A stretch of DNA of 64,000 bases from Niallia taxi (GCF_032818155.1 NZ_CP102590.1:1240001-1304000); one strand, 5' to 3'; positions 27,538 to 36,368 are shown, counted from the first letter of the stretch. Notes: generated by a model not told the origin, from the letters alone. Made by a program: numbers and translations.

Positions 27538-28130
27538 TTACGCATTAAAGGGATTTTTTATAGGGGGTAAACAGGAGTTTACGCAGCTAATAAAAAAAGG
27601 ACAAGCATTATAGCTGTCCAATATGTCGGGGTGACCTACTCTATGTAAAACATACATATCTGTAGTCGTTTCAAATATCAACCGAGTATCTTTGTTCACA
27701 TATACTTCTTGATATGACGTGCTTTTTACAATGTGACACCGCAAAGAAGGTTTTTATTAATCCGTTTACAATTGATAGGGTAGTAACAATCGAGCTTTCA
27801 TCACCTTCAAGAAGTAGAATGATCGGCATATAAACGAGGTACCCTTTAATTTTTGATTTCACGATGAAGGGGGAGCAATACTCTTTTGGTGTACGTTTAT
27901 GAGATTGTTCTGGTTCACGAGTAAGTAAGGCTGCTTTATTCATTAAGTGATTATAAAAATCTGGTTTAGGAACGCACTTCGTTTTTTCTATATTTCGTCA
28001 TCAGAGGGAGGAATGAATCCTGTCCGCATATTAGGCATAATATTATGTAGGGTACACGTAATCACCGGTGTTTACATTCGTTACATACGCAATGACCCCT
28101 TGGTAATAAGGAGATCTATCCATGGTCTTG
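27538..28130 (-). pseudogene. degraded gene(s), C-terminal RelE-like motif
   Basis: Several overlapping broken frames. A start with good ribosome site (AAAAGGAGCAAGACC-ATG, near 28122) gives MDRSPYYQGVIAYVTNVNTG before a stop; other frames carry on as MNKAALLTREPEQSHKRTP (27943) and CHIVKSTSYQEVYVNKDTRL ... VLHRVGHPDILDSYN (to about 27600). The last piece resembles RelE/ParE-type folds as found in toxins and in some helicases. I cannot name the parent genes; at least two frameshifts are needed. Confidence 0.35.
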
Positions 28131-28348
28131 CTCCTTTTCTAAATGTCTTTTTATTATATCGGATGAAATTGGGAAGGTTTTTGTACTTTATAAGGCATAG
28201 CGCATTGGCGATATGTCTAATAGGAATAAGTATGTAAACAAAAGGTTTTGTAATTGGAAAAACAATACCAAAGAAGGTGTTGTTATTTGTAATAATTTGG
28301 TACCTTAGTATTCTGGTACAAGATTTTTTACAATAGGGAGGAAATACA

Positions 28349-28618
28349 ATGTTTTTTATGCCTTTTTATATGGGTATTACAGTCGGTCTCATCATTTACT
28401 TACTAGCATTTATTTTCAGAAAGAACAAAAAGTCAAGTATCGCACTAATCCCTGGATATATTGGTGTTATAGCAGGACTCGTACTATTTTTATATGGCTA
28501 TATGTTTATCAGAGGATTTGAGGGAGCTGCATACTCCATGATGGGTGTTCCGATCCTCATTATTTCAATTATTTCTATCTTTAGTAAAAAACCAAAAACC
28601 GAACCCCATCAGCATTGA
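28349..28618 (+). CDS. YesK-like small membrane protein
   Basis: The 89 residues have three hydrophobic segments, GYIGVIAGLVLFLYGYMFI and FEGAAYSMMGVPILIISIISIF, in the pattern of the YesK family. Start ATG after AGGGAGGAAATAC. It ends in a short His-containing tail (EPHQH). Function unknown. Confidence 0.7.
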   Translation: MFFMPFYMGITVGLIIYLLAFIFRKNKKSSIALIPGYIGVIAGLVLFLYGYMFIRGFEGAAYSMMGVPILIISIISIFSKKPKTEPHQH

Positions 28619-28725
28619 GAGTGATTCGTTATTTTTAATAAATTTATAATTTTATCTTATTCATCCTTCTTTCCAATGCAGTTATATTGTCTATCTTTTA
28701 CCCTAGTAGATGGTTGCGTTAATAA

Positions 28726-28758
28726 AAAAAACAACGTGGATATACCGCGTTGTTTTTT
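28726..28758. terminator. bidirectional terminator
   Basis: AAAAAACAACG pairs with CGTTGTTTTTT; serves the convergent small membrane-protein genes. Confidence 0.85.
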
Positions 28759-28768
28759 GCGTAGTTAA

Positions 28769-29026
28769 TTAAGCTTGGTTCCAGAAGTACATTGAGATAA
28801 GAGGAATAACACCTGTTACAAGAAGGATAAGGCTATTCCCGATAATCCCTGTTATTTTTAATGATTTAACTTTAGTCCCAATTCCAAGGAACAAGCCAAG
28901 TACAGGTAAACCAATACATAGCAGAATCATTACTGGACCAAAGAATAGGTCTCCGCCAGCCATTGAAACTACATACACTACTATTGGAATAATAAAGAAA
29001 ATGATTGATAGAATTCCTGTTTTCAT
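28769..29026 (-). CDS. small hydrophobic protein
   Basis: 85 residues with three hydrophobic segments (ILSIIFFIIPIVVYVVSMAG, VMILLCIGLPVLGLFLGIG, IIGNSLILLVTGVIPLISMYF). I do not recognise the family. ATG at 29026 is preferred over one six codons earlier because AAAGGA lies just upstream. Confidence 0.6.
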   Translation of the reverse strand: MKTGILSIIFFIIPIVVYVVSMAGGDLFFGPVMILLCIGLPVLGLFLGIGTKVKSLKITGIIGNSLILLVTGVIPLISMYFWNQA

Positions 29027-29044
29027 AATTTTTCCTTTCCACAT

Positions 29045-29354
29045 TAATGTAAAATTATCACGTATTTAGAAAAGTTAAAAAATAGGAAAATAAGGATATA
29101 TCTTAAAATAGGAATCCTTTTTATTTATACTTTATATTCCTTTCTCCCAGTATCTATTTATGCTGCTGCAGCTTTCCCCAGTATATGTTCCACTGCTTCA
29201 TTTATGCCATTGCGGTGTATTGATTGATATTACTGACAGCACGACAAATGTAGCGACCACTCGAATATTGAGCGTGAAAGACTAAACCTAAGAAGATGGA
29301 AAAAATAACGGGCCTTACAGCATCCGAATATGAAACCGCGTAAATAGAGAAAAT
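29045..29354. other. intergenic with coding debris
   Basis: On the minus strand near 29160-29230 the text NGINEAVEHILGKAAAA then stop looks like the C-terminus of a lost protein. Otherwise nothing supported. Confidence 0.3.
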
Positions 29355-29522
29355 GTGGTGGGACCGGAAGCGGCTCAAATAGCAAAGGAATACTATCAAG
29401 CAAATAAAGAGACGTTTGTAAAAATCCTGGGCGAAGATACCCTGGACGAGGATTTCTTAAAAGGGATTGACGATAGTATTTATAAATATGATACCGTGCT
29501 GAAGAATTTAGCGGATAAATAA
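29355..29522 (+). pseudogene. 3' fragment of an unknown soluble protein
   Basis: An open frame ends AAQIAKEYYQANKETFVKIL ... IDDSIYKYDTVLKNLADK-stop and is followed by a proper terminator, so it is the tail of a once-real gene. Upstream, the frame is interrupted (MEKITGLTASEYETA then stop). Charged helical composition; family not recognised. Confidence 0.4.
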
Positions 29523-29555
29523 CAAAAGGTGAACCGATATGGTTCACCTTTTGTT
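29521..29555 (+). terminator. strong intrinsic terminator
   Basis: AACAAAAGGTGAACC pairs exactly with GGTTCACCTTTTGTT across five bases. Confidence 0.85.
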
Positions 29556-29799
29556 ATTGTGAATTACATTAATCAAGCAATAAACCTATTTTCTAGACAG
29601 GTAATATAAAGATAACAAACATAAGGAGCTTAATGGTCGTTTTTCTTTTGAAACATACTAGTATTTTAACAAAATTGAAAAGGCAGGTAAAAACATGACG
29701 ATTGAATGGACAGACCATAATAAAGTTAGTTATTTAGTATAATTATCTCCAGTTTAACCTTACATCGTAGATTAAGATTAGTTATATTTGTATGATTCA

Positions 29800-30317
29800 A
29801 AAAGTATGAACTCATTCAAGCCAAGTTTGAAGAGCTTGAGCAAACTCTGGATACACTACTTCAAGATTTTCCAGGCATTGATCAAATGTTAGAGATAACA
29901 GGAATTGGACGCGATACGGTGGCGGGTTTCTTCGCTGAAGTAGGCGATTTGAGTGAATACAATCATCCTCGCCAGATACCCAAACTGGCAGGACTCAGCT
30001 TAAAAGAAAATACATCAGGTAAGCATAAAGGGAGGACCAGAATAACCAAACGTGGTCGAAAGAAATTACGAGCATTGTTATTCCCGGCATCTATGATTCT
30101 AGTAGCCAAGAATAAAGCCTTTAAAGCCCTACATCTTAACTACACAACGAGACCTGACAATCCGTTGAAAAAGATGCAGTCTATAATTGCTTTGTGTAAT
30201 AAGCTCAAATGCATTCTATTCTCTATTGGTAAGAAACAGTTTGTATTTCAAGAGGAGAAGATGTTGAAGGACATCCCTCATATGCAGGCATTTATCCAAG
30301 AACCAATAGCTGCTTAA
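29800..30317 (+). mobile_element. IS110-family transposase, 3' part
   Basis: An open frame from about 29802 reads YELIQAKFEELEQTLDTLL, then the Tnp_20 domain: MLEITGIGRDTVAGFFAEVGD, IPKLAGLSLKENTSGKHKGRT, ITKRGRKKLRALLFPASM, ending PHMQAFIQEPIAA. The serine-containing C-terminal domain is intact. About 150 central residues are missing relative to a full transposase, and the N-terminal part is 4.6 kb upstream in the same direction. Confidence 0.82.
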
Positions 30318-30560
30318 TCACTATAAAACTAACTTTTAATAAATAGATTTGGAAAGATGAACGGACAAAATCAGCATGGGATTAGTCGGCAATGCAACTA
30401 ACGTAAGGACTTAGATTCTGCGTGGCAGCATGACCGACATCGACCTTATAGAAAGGTTGAACGAAGGAATGTAGGAGCGTAGACTCTGTGAGACTTGGGA
30501 GGGTAGACCCCCGTAAGAGATGTGGATATCCATTGGTGCGTACATACCTATTTATCCAAC
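30318..30560 (+). mobile_element. IS110 right end, possible bridge RNA region
   Basis: About 240 non-coding bases follow the transposase stop, with GC-richer structured text (GGGAGGGTAGACCCCCGTAAG at 30497-30516 region). In IS1111-type IS110 elements the 3' non-coding end is long and encodes the bridge RNA. Assignment rests on position and length; the end near 30560 is approximate. Confidence 0.45.
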
Positions 30561-30699
30561 TTTTTGAAATTAACCAAAGGTTGGCTAGTTTCTTACGCTC
30601 ATTTTCTTCGTAAACTGCTTAATTGTGTTCTTTTCTCTCTAATCAAATCTGTAAAGTAAAACAAGTTAGATAGCAATATGGTGAAAAACTGCGTAATTA

Positions 30700-30728
30700 A
30701 GAGATACGTGTTTGTTTATTGAGGGAGG
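30700..30728 (+). repeat. dispersed repeat B, copy 2
   Basis: AGAGATACGTGTTTGTTTAT then TGAGGGAGG, as at 22656 and 39771. Confidence 0.55.
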
Positions 30729-30832
30729 ATAGTGGAATAAGAAATTCAATGAGATTATGTATCCAAAGAAGAAGATTAGAGCTATAATACCAAGCATAGA
30801 GAAGATACTCAACATAGTAAGGTGAAAGACAA

Positions 30833-31036
30833 ATGATGTTACCAGATCTATACTCAAAGTTAGCAATAGCACCTTTATATATTCTTGTATTGATAATGGC
30901 TATTCTTTATTTGTTATTAAAGTTTAAAGACAAAGGTTTCTTTGCATTTATGCTTAAAATCTATGCAGTATTTCTTATTGTCAATTATGTAATAGCACTG
31001 TATTTTCGTTTCATAGGTTTAAATAAACTGTTTTAA
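30833..31036 (+). CDS. small two-segment membrane protein
   Basis: 67 residues with hydrophobic segments at about 12-28 and 42-60. Start ATG after AAGGTGAAAG and a proper terminator (GACCACCTGTAGGTGGTTTTTT, 31038) directly after the stop support a real gene. Family unknown. Confidence 0.6.
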   Translation: MMLPDLYSKLAIAPLYILVLIMAILYLLLKFKDKGFFAFMLKIYAVFLIVNYVIALYFRFIGLNKLF

Positions 31037-31037
31037 T

Positions 31038-31060
31038 GACCACCTGTAGGTGGTTTTTTC
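31038..31060 (+). terminator. intrinsic terminator
   Basis: ACCACCTGTAGGTGGT followed by TTTTTC. Confidence 0.85.
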
Positions 31061-31148
31061 TTTTTACAAAAGTTTTAATCCGATAAGAGGTTGGTCTTTT
31101 TTCCATTTATACCTTAGATTATAGAAGGTCATAAAAATCTAATATTTT

Positions 31149-31175
31149 TCAAACCAAATGAAGGTTAGCTACGTC
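31149..31175 (+). promoter_or_regulatory. ECF-type autoregulatory promoter
   Basis: TCAAAC at 31149 and CGTC at 31172 with a 17-base spacer, 28 bases before the sigma gene. The Bacillus ECF consensus is TGAAAC-N16/17-CGTC, so this fits with one mismatch and implies autoregulation. Confidence 0.65.
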
Positions 31176-31202
31176 TATTATATGTGAGAGGGTGATAACA
31201 AG

Positions 31203-31754
31203 ATGAATGGACTAAAACAACTGGCGGTGACAGATGAAAGTATGTTGCTTGAGAGAGAGGAAATAATTGATCAATTAATGCAAGAATATAGCGATGATAT
31301 CCTGCATCTCGTATATACATATGTAAAAAATCGAACGACAGCAGAAGATTTAACACAGGAGATATTTTTAAAATGTTATGAAAAGTTAAATCAGTTTAAT
31401 CAGCAGGCAACACTAAAAACATGGGTATATAGTATTGCTAGTAATCATTGTAAGGACTACTTAAGAAGCTGGCATTATCGCAAAATAACGCTTAGCGATA
31501 AAATTTTGGATTATATACCGTCGAAATCAAAACAGGTTGAAGAAGAGATTATCGCGAATAGTGAAGGAAACATCTTAACAAATGCTGTCATGAATTTACC
31601 TCTAAAGTACAGAGAAGTAGTATTTCTGCATTATTATGAAGAACTATCTTTAGCCGAAATAAGTAAGATTACGGCAGTAAATATAAATACAATAAAAACT
31701 AGGTTAAAACGTGCAAAAGAATTATTAAAAGACAAGATGATTGAGGAGGTTTAG
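31203..31754 (+). CDS. ECF sigma factor
   Basis: Sigma-70 family extracytoplasmic-function factor of 183 residues. Region 2 (about 27-95) has DLTQEIFLKCYEKL and TWVYSIASNHCKDYLR; region 4 (about 125-178) has LPLKYREVVFLHYYEELSLAEISKI and VNINTIKTRLKRAKELL. First gene of a tight three-gene operon with its own ECF-like promoter. Similar to the SigV/SigX/SigM types of Bacillus that answer cell-envelope stress, which agrees with the SEDS protein two genes on. Confidence 0.92.
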   Translation: MNGLKQLAVTDESMLLEREEIIDQLMQEYSDDILHLVYTYVKNRTTAEDLTQEIFLKCYEKLNQFNQQATLKTWVYSIASNHCKDYLRSWHYRKITLSDKILDYIPSKSKQVEEEIIANSEGNILTNAVMNLPLKYREVVFLHYYEELSLAEISKITAVNINTIKTRLKRAKELLKDKMIEEV

Positions 31755-31757
31755 GAG

Positions 31758-32192
31758 ATGAATGATCCATTTACTAACCTGAAGAGTTCGATGAAAAAAT
31801 CAATTTTCAAGGATTTTTCTTTTTCCAATGAAAGAAAAAATGCGGTGAAAGAAACCATTCGTATGAGACAATCTCAATCACAATTTCATTCCTGGAAAAT
31901 AGAAACCATCATAGCTATATTAGAATCGGTTCAGCATGAATCAAAGGATGGCTACAATATTTCTACCCAACTTTTTCAAAAAAGTGAACATACTTTCCAA
32001 AAAAATGAAGGGCAGCTTTATTCACTTTTACATCTACTAGAAAATAAAGAAATTCTTATTTCAAAATGGATAAACAAAAAGAAATATTACTCCTTAAATT
32101 CCAAAGGGGGAAAATACTTAGCTACCTATAAACAAGATAAATCAAAACAAGAGTTATTCCTTAAACACTTACTAGAGGAGGCGTCCTTATGA
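31758..32192 (+). CDS. PadR-like winged-helix protein, possible anti-sigma partner
   Basis: 144 residues with no membrane segment. The first 35 residues (FTNLKSSMKKSIFKDFSFSN) look like the cytoplasmic head of anti-sigma factors, while 45-125 form a PadR-type winged helix (IIAILESVQHESKDGYNIS, NEGQLYSLLHLLENKEILIS, KKYYSLNSKGGKYLA). It lies 3 bases after the sigma gene and overlaps the next by 4. Position suggests it controls the sigma factor or the operon; a soluble PadR-like anti-sigma would be unusual. Confidence 0.78.
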   Translation: MNDPFTNLKSSMKKSIFKDFSFSNERKNAVKETIRMRQSQSQFHSWKIETIIAILESVQHESKDGYNISTQLFQKSEHTFQKNEGQLYSLLHLLENKEILISKWINKKKYYSLNSKGGKYLATYKQDKSKQELFLKHLLEEASL

Positions 32193-33520
32193 GTTCTCCC
32201 AAATTTGAAGAATTTTTAAGTAAAGTAACTTCCAAAGTGAAATCTAAGGAAGCCCACAACATGATAAAAAAAGAGCTTATTCATCATCTTCAAGAGTTAA
32301 GTCAATCTTACAAAAAGAGAGGGTTTTTTAAAGAGGATGCAGAGGAAAAAGCGATTCAAGAAATGGGAAATCCATTTACTATTGGGGAGAGATTAAATCC
32401 TCTACATAAGCCGAAAATGGATTGGGTTCTAATTGTGTTATTTGTTCTTTTTGCTGGTATTAGTTTTCTCCCGTTAGTTGGTGGGATTCCTGAATTTTCA
32501 CTATCAGGTACCTATTTTATGGGGAGACAGACAATTTGGTACACCCTGGCTATTCTTGTAATCATTGGATTCCTTTTCTTTGATTACCAAAAATTAAAGA
32601 ACGGATGGATATACTTTTATGCGATAGGCCTATTGATCCATATATATCTTCATCTTTTTGGAATTATGACCAACGGAGCAAAGAAGTGGGTTTCCCTCCC
32701 AGGCCTGATGGTCGATGGAACCATGATGAGCTTATTTTTCTTTTTTCTTGCATGGGCTGGTATTTTTAACAAAATAAATGAGTTTCGGAGTTGGAAAAAA
32801 CAAGGTTTACTTTTTGTATTATTTTGGATTCCCATCTCGCTCTACATGATGGTGCCAGACTTTATGGTTAGTATTATTTACTTCTGCTGCATACTTGGGA
32901 TGTTTGCTTTCGCTCGAATCCATAAGAAATTAGCTGTAAATTTGATCCTAACAAATCTATTGGCTGGTATTATTTTCATTATTATGTTCTACATGACCTC
33001 ACGTCAAAGTTATTTGTTAACTAGATTATCTGCTTTTATAAACCCTACTGCCGATTCAAATGGAGCAGGATATATGTATAAAGCGGTTAGGAATGTCCTT
33101 TCAGAAGCGGGATGGTTCGGTAACGGACTTTCCAACGAGTTGAATTTTCAATTGTTACCAGAATCACATACAGATTTTGCTTTTCCCTTCCTCGTCTATT
33201 CTCTTGGTTGGGCTTTCGGATTCGTTCTATGTTTGATCCTACTGATATTTATTTCAAGGATCTCAAAAAATGCGTTTAAAACACAGGACCTCTATGGGAG
33301 ATTGATTGTAATAGGTGGTGCTACATTGTTTGCGGTTCCTACTACCTGGAACATCCTGATGAGCTTTGGAGTCGTGCCTATAATGGGAATTTCTCTGCCT
33401 TTTATTAGTTATGGAGGCAGTGCGATACTCTTTTACGCTGCTGTTTTAGGACTCATTTTAAATGTTTATCGAAGAAAAGATCTTGTAGAACCCACGATTG
33501 CAGATGAAATTAAAAGTTAA
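32189..33520 (+). CDS. SEDS (FtsW/RodA/SpoVE) protein with soluble N-domain
   Basis: Predicted lipid II polymerase or lipid II-related SEDS protein of 443 residues. Residues 1-75 are a helical soluble domain (KEAHNMIKKELIHHLQELSQ, GNPFTIGERLNPLHKPK) of the HAAS / permease-prefix type. Ten membrane segments follow with SEDS motifs: TNGAKKWVSLPG, the loop Asp in ESHTDFAFPF, and GISLPFISYGGSAIL at the end. ATGA overlap with the PadR-like gene; a terminator (33543-33579) follows. No class B PBP is adjacent. Likely made on cell-wall stress under the ECF sigma factor. Confidence 0.88.
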   Translation: MSSPKFEEFLSKVTSKVKSKEAHNMIKKELIHHLQELSQSYKKRGFFKEDAEEKAIQEMGNPFTIGERLNPLHKPKMDWVLIVLFVLFAGISFLPLVGGIPEFSLSGTYFMGRQTIWYTLAILVIIGFLFFDYQKLKNGWIYFYAIGLLIHIYLHLFGIMTNGAKKWVSLPGLMVDGTMMSLFFFFLAWAGIFNKINEFRSWKKQGLLFVLFWIPISLYMMVPDFMVSIIYFCCILGMFAFARIHKKLAVNLILTNLLAGIIFIIMFYMTSRQSYLLTRLSAFINPTADSNGAGYMYKAVRNVLSEAGWFGNGLSNELNFQLLPESHTDFAFPFLVYSLGWAFGFVLCLILLIFISRISKNAFKTQDLYGRLIVIGGATLFAVPTTWNILMSFGVVPIMGISLPFISYGGSAILFYAAVLGLILNVYRRKDLVEPTIADEIKS

Positions 33521-33542
33521 AGTCGAACATGTAATTGCTTAA

Positions 33543-33579
33543 AAAGGGCGACAGCTAAAGTAATAGTTGTCGTCCTTCC
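33543..33579 (+). terminator. operon terminator
   Basis: AAGGGCGACAgCTA pairs with TAGtTGTCGtCCTT. Confidence 0.75.
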
Positions 33580-33589
33580 TTATTGAACT

Positions 33590-34215
33590 ATTGGGTAGGA
33601 ATGTCAACAACAAACTGGACAACTTTTATAAGGCCCTTCTCTTGAATTCTACTGGTGTTAAGTAACCGAGTGTTCCATGAATTCGAATATGGTTAAACCA
33701 ATGAACATAATCATTCCATTCCAGGTTTAGCTGTTCAAGAGAAGTAATATGGGCTCCATTTGCGAATTCCGTTTTGAAGACTTTGAACATGGCTTCGGCG
33801 ACCGCGTTATCGTATGGACATCCCTTTGTACTCAAAGATCTTTGAATCCCAAATGTTTCTAAAGCCTCTGAAAGTAGTTTATTATCAAACTCTTTTCCTC
33901 GGTCTGTATGAAACATTTGAATGTTATGCAAGTTACCTTTAATGCTTGCCAATGCTTTATAATGATTTTCTTTGCGCAATCTCATTAACTCATTCTCTTC
34001 CTCTGTACGATTATCTTTCGCAGAAAAGGATCCAGTTTCTTGATGATTTTTAATCCAACGATCTAATGCGGATGGTGTGATTTCATACTCTCGACAGATA
34101 TCCGCACGGGACTTTCCATTTTCATATGGCTTTACTAATTGAAGCTTAAATTCGCCTGTAAAAGTTCTACGTTGGCGCGGCATTCTACCAATCTCCTTCC
34201 GTCCAACTTAATGTA
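33590..34215 (-). mobile_element. IS3-family (IS150-like) remnant with internal deletion
   Basis: One frame (33626-34183) fuses the start of OrfA (RRTFTGEFKLQLVKPYENGK, HTH_21) to the end of OrfB. The joint is after MRLRKENHYKAL, about residue 73; OrfB continues from FHTDRGKEFDNKLLSEAL through NAVAEAMFKVFKTE and HGTLGYLTPVEFK. The HTH and the last D/E part of the rve domain remain but the first catalytic Asp and the frameshift site are deleted. Inactive by itself. Terminal repeats are not clear; ends are approximate. Confidence 0.85.
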
Positions 34216-34355
34216 ACCTATTCAAGGGAAGAGTTTTTTAGTAAGAGAGGATAGTTATATAAGCTGCTGTAAATTTTATAATCTAAACTTGACTCTCCCC
34301 TTTAGGGTAGACATTAAGCTTTATTTGTAAGCTAATTCTAAAGGAGGAAGTTAAA

Positions 34356-34988
34356 ATGAACGTAGTGATTAGAGACATAAGAAAAGAGGATATAGAACCT
34401 ATTAAAGCAATTATTGCAGATACTTGGAACGCAAAGGATTTTATTGAGTATGATGGCATAATAAATGCAGCAGTTACCATGATGTTTATTAGTCCTATAT
34501 TAAATAAAAGTACTTTTGGGAGAGTGGCTACATTTGAAGGTGAGGTCATTGGTGTAATATTTGGATCTAGAGATGGTGAAAAACCATCTTATAGATTGCT
34601 ACAAGAAGATTATACAAGTGAAATGCTACGACTATTAACTTTAAATGACATTGAAAGAAAAGTATTTGTTGAACTCACCTCTATGACTAATGAGGCATAT
34701 AGCAAATTAATGGGAGGAAAGGAAAATGACTTTCAGGGTTGTTTAGAATTCTTCGCTGTTTCTGAGGAAGCTAGAGGAAAAAAGGTAGGAAAAAAATTGT
34801 TTAATGAGCTTATGTCATACTTTAGAGATACAAAAGTAAATAAGATATACGTGTATACAGATACAATGAGTAATTATGGATTTTATGAACATAATGGATT
34901 TGTCCGGCTTGATCAGGAAGTGACTGTTTTTAATCTACCTAACGGCAAACTCGAAAACAATAATTTTATTTATGAATACAAACTTTAA
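34356..34988 (+). CDS. GNAT N-acetyltransferase
   Basis: 210 residues. Acetyl-CoA site EFFAVSEEARGKKVGKKLFNEL (about 129-150) and a C-terminal TMSNYGFYEHNGF strand-loop are typical. Substrate unknown. Start ATG after AAAGGAGGAAG. Convergent with a MerR regulator; the hairpin at 34999-35024 (AGTCC.CTCAT/ATGAG.GGACT) may end both. Confidence 0.85.
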   Translation: MNVVIRDIRKEDIEPIKAIIADTWNAKDFIEYDGIINAAVTMMFISPILNKSTFGRVATFEGEVIGVIFGSRDGEKPSYRLLQEDYTSEMLRLLTLNDIERKVFVELTSMTNEAYSKLMGGKENDFQGCLEFFAVSEEARGKKVGKKLFNELMSYFRDTKVNKIYVYTDTMSNYGFYEHNGFVRLDQEVTVFNLPNGKLENNNFIYEYKL

Positions 34989-35010
34989 GCTAAACGTCAG
35001 TCCATCTCAT

Positions 35011-35817
35011 TTATGAGGCGGACTTTAGACTTATTTGATATTGAGAGAAATGGTTATATTGATTAAAAACATCTGTCATTAAATAAAAAAGATATATCTT
35101 ATCACACGATAAACTATTTTTCTCCAAATATGTTTTTACTGATTGAAATGTTTCCAATTCAGTATTTTTCGTACAATTAACAGTTAAATATTCTCCCTTT
35201 GGTAGTACGGAAACATTAGGAGTATCTTTAAGTAATAAATAATCTTCAGTAGTTATAAGACGAAACACATCACTGATTATCCAGTTATCATAATGCCGTG
35301 AATGTATTAATCCATACTGAAACGTATTGCTTGAAAATGCATCTAATGTTTCATCTAATTTATCAAATGACTTTATCTCATTAATTTCGCCACCTTGTGT
35401 AGGTGAACTGAAGAAATACCTTTCTTCAAAAGTTTGCATATTAAATCCAGTTTTCATAAGTTCATTTTCCGATAAATAGATAGCCTTTTTTAATGTTTCT
35501 ATTTGTTTATTAAGATGCTTTAATTTCTTTATTTCTTTATAAATATCTTCATTTTTTTGTTCTAGATAAAGCTTAAGGGAATTCGTATCAGCTTTCGCAA
35601 ATAAATCTTTAATTTCTTTAATACTTACATTACTTTGCCTACAAACCTTTATTATATCCAGGTAGAGGAATTGATTAATTGTATAGAAGCGATAACCGTT
35701 ATCAGGATTAATATGTGCAGGTATTAATAAGCCAATATTATGATAATAACGTAAGGCTTTTATCGTAACATTTTTTAACTTAGATACTTCTCCAATTGAA
35801 AAAAATCTTTTATCCAT
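35011..35817 (-). CDS. MerR-family regulator with effector domain
   Basis: 268 residues. N-terminal winged helix FFSIGEVSKLKNVTIKALRYYHNIGLL and NGYRFYTINQF, coiled coil near 85-115, then a GyrI-like ligand domain (about 125-265), the BmrR/BltR layout for drug-sensing activators. Start ATG after TTGGAGGATTT. Its target is not adjacent unless it is the convergent acetyltransferase. Confidence 0.87.
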   Translation of the reverse strand: MDKRFFSIGEVSKLKNVTIKALRYYHNIGLLIPAHINPDNGYRFYTINQFLYLDIIKVCRQSNVSIKEIKDLFAKADTNSLKLYLEQKNEDIYKEIKKLKHLNKQIETLKKAIYLSENELMKTGFNMQTFEERYFFSSPTQGGEINEIKSFDKLDETLDAFSSNTFQYGLIHSRHYDNWIISDVFRLITTEDYLLLKDTPNVSVLPKGEYLTVNCTKNTELETFQSVKTYLEKNSLSCDKIYLFYLMTDVFNQYNHFSQYQISLKSAS

Positions 35818-36003
35818 AAATCCTCCAATAATTTTTGAAAGTCATTCTCTAATAAAAACCTTACCCATCTAATAAATCAAAATTTATTATTACGCTTTAT
35901 TTTGGAGATACATTGATTTTTTTAATAGTGGATCTATCCAGTGTAAAAGCTAATTGCACAATTGATTAAAGCTATAAGAATAAAAGTTAACAATAAAACC
36001 TGT

Positions 36004-36026
36004 TAAAACGTAATAATTACGTTTTA
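36004..36026. promoter_or_regulatory. orphan Zur box (perfect palindrome)
   Basis: TAAAACGTAAT-A-ATTACGTTTTA is a perfect 23-base inverted repeat matching the Bacillus Zur consensus (AAATCGTAATNATTACGATTT) closely. No gene starts within 390 bases on either side in the right direction except the distant MerR gene, so its target is unclear or lost. Confidence 0.8.
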
Positions 36027-36368
36027 TATATACTAAAATAGTATAAGTCAACCATTGTTAGTGAGTCAAGCTGTAATAGTAAGCATTAGAACTTAATTTA
36101 CCAATCTTGCTTTGAGCGTGTTAGTCAATTAAAGCAAGTAGCCTCTAATGTTTACTTTTAGGAATGTTAAAATAGAATTTAAATAAATGTAGTATCTAAA
36201 CTATAGCCTTTTTTGTAATTCAATGTGGTGGTGGAAAAGTGAAGTCCATACTCCTAGAGGAATGTTTTTGGGGTATTAATCTTTTTTATTAACCCCAGTT
36301 ATTTTTATAGTATTGTAATTTAATATTTAAAGATACACTTGACAGGCAGTAAAGTAATTGGTAAATTA

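Noticed and set aside
27947-28237. 96-codon + strand frame beginning MIIKIWFRNALRFFYIS
   Set aside because: No ribosome site, and the opposite strand carries better coding signs (start with AAAAGGAGC and protein-like text), so it is likely a shadow.
30420-30520. Possible tRNA or riboswitch in the GC-richer segment
   Set aside because: No cloverleaf or known aptamer motif could be drawn; its place after the IS110 transposase explains it better.
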